Shown here: in pieces, positions 59,821 through 64,000 of the stretch
How the letters are laid out: each line of letters begins with the position of its first letter
Numbering within the stretch: the stretch's first letter is position 1
NCBI GenBank assembly: GCA_024138025.1
Contig: JAMXBD010000577.1
Coordinates: 620,001-684,000, forward strand
DNA length: 64,000 nt
Direction: 5' to 3'
Source: Combretum micranthum
Taxonomy: Eukaryota; Streptophyta; Magnoliopsida; Myrtales; Combretaceae
Made by a program: the position numbers and the translations under genes
The notes under the pieces: model-generated
The model's database searches: none
What the model saw: only the letters and a program-made list of their open reading frames with translations
What the model was told of the DNA's origin: nothing

Positions 59821-60534
59821 TTGTAAACCACAAAGTTTTGGAATCGGTTTAGCTTAAATCCTAATCTAGAAGTCAACCGGAAACCCTAAAGTCAACAAAA
59901 CTCTAGTTAGACGTAATGGTTTAAGTTCAGCAATCCCAAATAAGCAACCCCAAGAAAGTAAGTAAAAGTTTAGTATGTAGAATAGTTCGTAATTACCTAA
60001 GGAAGCCTTAAAAGATCATATTAGTAAAACTGTGAATCGTTTTGAACCCAAACGGATACAATTCTTGAAAAACATGTCTCGGGGCTCGAAATAGTAAAAA
60101 TATTCCGAATATATCATTAGACTCGTAAAAATGTAAGGTTTTTAAAATATCAGTTTTATAATTTTTCGGTAAGTAAAAATAACAAATATCGTAATTATAC
60201 GCATATTTTTTTACTACCGATAGTTTATTAGTCATATCTAATTTACATTACACTATTTACTACTATTCTACACTATTTTTTATCTCTACTTTTTCTAACA
60301 CCTACTCTTACAACACCATAATCTATTACCCTTACTTTTTACCTTTCCCATAACTTTATTTCACATCTACCTTACTTAATATTATATTTTGTTTAACAAA
60401 AATACAAAACAAATCTCCTTTCTCATCCCACCATATTGTGGCCGGCACCCCGACCCCCCCCCCCCCCTTGTCTCCCTCTCAATTTTGTTTATTTTTCTTT
60501 ATTTAAATCACACAAAAATTCACTCCTCATTTCC

Positions 60535-60542
60535 TATAAATA
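60535..60542 (+). promoter_or_regulatory. TATA box of the 3' LTR
   Basis: TATAAATA followed by CCCCC, about 95 bases after the GGCCGGCACCCC box; same spacing as the sister LTRs at 3450 and 25729. Confidence 0.7.
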
Positions 60543-60726
60543 CCCCCTTCCTCTTTCACTTCTTTCACACAATTACTACTCACAAATTTCTCTACCAAAT
60601 CTCTCTCAAATTTTCCTCTCAATACTCTCTCCAAATACTTTCTCAAAACTCTCTCAAGATAATCTCAAACCACCTTTTATATACACAAAACCCATAACCA
60701 CATAACACTTCAAAAACCTTCTTTAG

Positions 60727-62975
60727 GTAAACTTTCCCTTATATTTTCTTTTCCTCATGTCATGTAACCTTACATGACCATGGTGTGAGTTTCCAAAAAA
60801 AAAAAAAAAAAAACTAAATGTTATGGAAGCTACACTATGTTCATGTATTGTTCTTGTTCATGAATATCTATTTATGTTTATGTTATTATTTTACCCTGTT
60901 CATATTATTGTTAATATATCTAAGTATTATTATGTATCTATATATATATATATATATATTCTTTAGAGCATATAAGCTCACTTGCAATTTATTTATTTTC
61001 AAATAAAGTAATTTATTTATTTCTTCCTTTGCAATTTATTTATTTCTTGTTGTTTTAAGACTAGTCTCTAGTCTTAGACTTGTCCTCATCAACTCAAAAT
61101 AATTTTTTTTTCTTTTATTTCTTTCTTTTGAGACTAGTCTACTTCTTAGTCCTGAAGCCTTGAAGAAGCTAAGACTCCCAATACTTGACTTTATTTGTTA
61201 TTTATGTTATTTTTGCTTGTTATTATTTCTCATAAATCATGCCCATTAAGATTGTTGTCCAAATTTTTCCAAGCTCTAAAAATATTTGATAAAAAGGAGA
61301 TTTTATTACTTAGGAATAAGTTTATATGAAATATAAAATCTATGGTTTAACAAAAGTAAAGTTATTCCTTTCCAAGTTTTAAGAATAACCCACTACAATT
61401 TTAGAAGCTACTTTTGTTTTGGAAAGCTTTTTAAATCGTTTCTATATCACTTCATTTCTCAAAAAGAAAATGATTTTGATACAAAAATGATTTCTATAAA
61501 AACATAAATAAAGGAAACCTTATGAAAAAGGAATGAGAATTTTCAAATTAAGACCTTTTCAAATAAATGGTCAAAGAAAAATTGTATAGAAAAAATAAGA
61601 AAAATAGCACTAATATAGAGAATTTAGAAAAGAAGAAAATTACTTTTTGAAAACGTCATCTGGGAAAAATAACAAGTCAAATATAAAGTAATTCTTTGAA
61701 AGCAAAAGAATCAAAATATTCATTTTAAAAGATTTACAAAATGAATTTATTGTAAACTATAGTTTTCTAAACTCCTAATTAACATTGTTTTACTCGAGAA
61801 ACATGGTTGGACAACAAACACTTGAGCATGAATAAAATTTGAGCTAAGTAGCTATAAAAAGAGAAATTTTCAACTATATAGATTACTAAGTATTTAGCAA
61901 ACAAATTTTGAATGATTTAATGTTTGAAACAAATTGTTTTTGAGTTGGGAAAATTCGTGGCAAATCTGATCACCACTGTTTCAGAGCTTATATGATCTAG
62001 TTTTATAAAAATAGTTTTAGAAATGGTAGATCTTTTCAAATAGGTAGAAATCGGTATATTATATGCGCAATTCCGAGTTAAAATGACCAAGTTATGGCTA
62101 TTTTAAATTAGAATTTTCCTTTATACGAACTTTAACGTTCTTATAACATTGTTTTGTCAAAATTTAAGAAGGTCATCAAGAAATACTCATTTTGGGTATT
62201 TTTTTTTACTAGGTGATTCCGAGGAAGGATACCCATACCCCAAGGACTATTTCGACTAAGTGGATTGTGTGAACGACTCATCCGTTTAGAGAATTGTCGA
62301 CATGGCATCGTGAGTTTTCTTGAAATGCTTTACTTTATTGTGCTTGTAGTCTAGTTGCAGTAGACTTAAGAAAAGACAAATGGATATGTATGCAAGAAAA
62401 TTTGTTGAAAGGATCCTAAGAATATTAAAGTCGGAATTGATTAAATGTTTGTTTTAGTATAACATTTGATTTTTCTAAAATTATATGATCACCTTAACTT
62501 GATAATAATGATGCTATGATATCATAAATAAACTAATTCATGCATACCATGAAGTGAGTCACATTGCATTGGGTTATTATCCTTAGGTGAGAAGGATGGT
62601 AGCTTAGGTCGAAAGCAACACTTGGCTAAGTGACCGAAAGCGATTGCTTGGCGACATGGAATTAAATGCTTGGCAGAATGTCCGAAAGCATGGCTCAATT
62701 CAAGTAGACTTAATATGCTTGACGGTGTTGATCGAAAGCATACATTTTTTTAACTAAAACTACTTGTTTTGAGGTTACGTATCACTAAACCCGAATGGAG
62801 GGCGTAAATCCATTCAACATGTAGTTCCCGAAACTATATGCCTTGTTTGCTCATGTGTATGTTACATTTCATTGTTTGCTTAAATAACTTGTTTGAATTT
62901 CATTTCAAAAAGCCATTTATGGAAATAGTTCTCATTAAGCCTATTAGCTTATACCCCTATAGATATCTTTTGCAG
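60727..62975 (+). other. Possible leader intron inside the 3' LTR
   Basis: Donor AG/GTAAAC, a branch-like CATTAAG near 62934-62940 and TTTTGCAG at the right end, as in the LTR at 2738-6225. Inferred from conservation only. Confidence 0.4.
62794..62840 (+). other. Paired stem-loop module, 3' LTR copy
   Basis: AATGGA/TCCATT around GGGCGTAAA, then CATGTAGTT/AACTATATG around a CCCG-type loop. The G in CATG pairs as G-U with the AUAUG strand, preserving the stem. Confidence 0.7.
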
Positions 62976-63347
62976 GTCACCTATTTGTGGTTGAGGCCAT
63001 GTGGATCCTGTAGCTAGGTACTTTTCCCTTTAGTTAAGGAATTTCTAGATGAAGTTTAGTGATGGATAAGATGTAGAAATATTCTTGTAATAGATTTGTG
63101 ACTGGAGAATGCCCTTAAGTTTTGTAAGATCATTGTTATGAATAAATGAATATTATGAATCCTCTTTTCTTAATGTGTTATTATATCTTCTTAAGCTTCA
63201 TAATTCTATGTATGGTCCTCTAAATTTGTGAGTGCACGCCTTACACTTAATATCAAAGCTTCTGGGAATGGGTAAGGTTGTCATACTTAAGCTTTAATGT
63301 TAAGTGTGGCGAACTGTTACGTTTAGGGTACCCCTTGGGGCATGACA

Positions 63348-64000
63348 TCCCTTATTTTTCATGCTTATGTTTGTGCTTGTAATTTAGATGCACTAGATTT
63401 ATGAAAAGATAAAGTTGTATGTATTGATAACATGTTGAAAGAATATTAAGCATATCGAGACACATAATGCTTGTGATAAATTGTATGTTTATTAGCACAT
63501 TGGAGTGTCTGAAATTGGTTGATTGCTTGCGAGAAATTGAAATGTAATGGCTAGACTCTAAATAAAAGTTGATGCATGCACTGAATAAGTTGAGTTACAT
63601 TGCATTCACTATTATACAATTGGTGGGTTAAGTGTATGATAGTGGTGGTAAACATAACCAGTATATTATGTATGTGGCAAGTAAGAACCGATAGAAACTA
63701 CATAAATTGATGGCTAGTAGGAGCCGATAATAACTACATGTTTTTATGGCGAATAGGAGTCGGCAAGGTCTATAAAAATGATTTTTTTTTTAAAAAAAGA
63801 AGTGATGGCCGTTATACTTAACCTCAAATGAAGGGCGTAATTCATTCAACATATGATTCCCGGAAAATCATATATCTTGTATGCTCTAGACTTGGTTGTT
63901 ATTTTGTTTTAAGTATGATTATTAAGATTATACTCACTAAGCCCGTGAGCTTATGCCTTTATAGATATTTATATTCACAGGAACACCTGTTTTTGTACCT
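63348..64000 (+). mobile_element. Partial Tekay-like LTR (F5), running out of the window
   Basis: GTGCTTGTAATTTAGATGCAC at about 63370 matches the leader of the LTR at 2738 (near 5210). It has a three-unit repeat of TGGC-AGTAGGA-CCGATA type (63660-63780), paired hairpins (63827-63873), TAAGC...GCTTA (near 63935) and an acceptor-like CACAG (63975-63980). Its promoter half is not to the left of the element ending at 63347, so it was either cut or removed by the deletion near 50110. Confidence 0.75.

Larger units (their letters stand above)
50114..63347 (+). mobile_element. Tekay/Del-like chromovirus element, plus strand, 5' LTR truncated
   Basis: Parts: 5' LTR remnant (about 50114-50447), primer site (50456-50467), extra frame (50600-51613), gag (51977-52990), protease and RT remnants (53043-54159), a composite LTR insertion (54160-58473), integrase and chromodomain remnants (58474-59790), polypurine tract and full 3' LTR (59822-63347). 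The 5' remnant and the matching 3' LTR end differ by about 19 of some 330 bases by eye, mostly transitions, so they are a plausible LTR pair. Coding parts have many stops and deletions. Confidence 0.85.
59822..63347 (+). mobile_element. 3' LTR of the plus-strand element, 3.53 kb
   Basis: Starts TGTAAACCACAAAG, ends GGGTACCCC-TTGGGGCATGACA. Contains GGCCGGCACCCC and a C14 run (60454-60467), TATAAATA (60535-60542), possible donor AG/GTAAAC (60725), hairpin GTCATGTA/TACATGAC (60759-60778), A run (60798-60813), CTTGGC/CCGAAAGC cassette (62600-62735), paired hairpins (62794-62840), TAAGC...GCTTA near 62937 and acceptor-like TTTTGCAG ending 62975. Closest relatives in the window are the LTRs at 2738-6225 and 39050-41339. 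Confidence 0.92.

Noticed and set aside
60454..60467. C14 run as a special structural (i-motif) element
   Set aside because: It is a single-copy expansion of the pyrimidine tract present at this place in all sister LTRs, and it could also be an assembly artefact.
1..64000. tRNA, rRNA, small RNA genes and CRISPR-like arrays
   Set aside because: No cloverleaf or ribosomal sequence was recognised. The only tRNA-like words are primer sites, and all repeats are tandem LTR repeats without the spacer pattern of CRISPR.

Overview
The window looks like gene-poor, probably pericentromeric or otherwise heterochromatic DNA of a flowering plant, most likely a dicot. It is AT-rich. Almost every recognisable piece belongs to a plant LTR-retrotransposon, and two pieces are plant-type MITEs. 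I found no intact host gene. The only coding-like stretch I cannot tie to a transposon is a decayed reading frame at 1-1003. Everything here comes from reading the sequence by eye; nothing was searched or aligned by program.

Layout. 1-1003 is the unknown pseudogene. About 1400-1824 is an LTR-like promoter with an initiator-Met tRNA primer site. 1844-8640 is a minus-strand Tat-type Ty3/gypsy element (5' LTR, primer site, gag, protease, start of RT) split by a solo LTR at 2738-6225. 8703-15600 is mostly unassigned AT-rich DNA with two MITEs and a 189-bp tandem duplication. From about 15.6 kb to the end the window is a nest of long LTRs of 3.4-4.7 kb. Most belong to one Tekay/Del-like chromovirus superfamily, recognised by its termini (TGTAA...GGGTACCC-TTGGGGCGTGACA) and its pol. 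Target-site duplications fix much of the nesting. One host LTR (18.0-37.9 kb) contains an LTR at 18742-30552, which itself contains the LTRs at 20410-24250 and 24650-28838. The same host also contains the 4.7-kb LTR at 32985-37675. A second nest runs from the LTR at 39050 to a minus-strand element (41340 to about 50113) and then to the LTR at 42174-45553. A third consists of a plus-strand element (about 50114-63347) carrying a composite LTR in its RT (54160-58473) and sitting beside a partial LTR (63348-64000).

Two elements have internal coding regions. The minus-strand one keeps readable RNase H, integrase and a C-terminal chromodomain-like tail but has lost RT, protease, gag and its 5' LTR. 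The plus-strand one keeps its primer site, an extra acidic frame before gag, gag, remnants of protease, RT and integrase, its polypurine tract and a full 3' LTR. Both are disabled.

The most interesting signal is in the long LTRs, downstream of the TATA box. Ten copies carry two adjacent stem-loops whose stems change by compensating substitutions while the loops stay the same. Beside them lie a length-variable repeat cassette and a third invariant hairpin. These features sit inside what looks like a leader intron of about 2.2-2.5 kb (AG/GTAA donor, CACTAAG branch-like box, CAG acceptor). I do not know of a description of this module.
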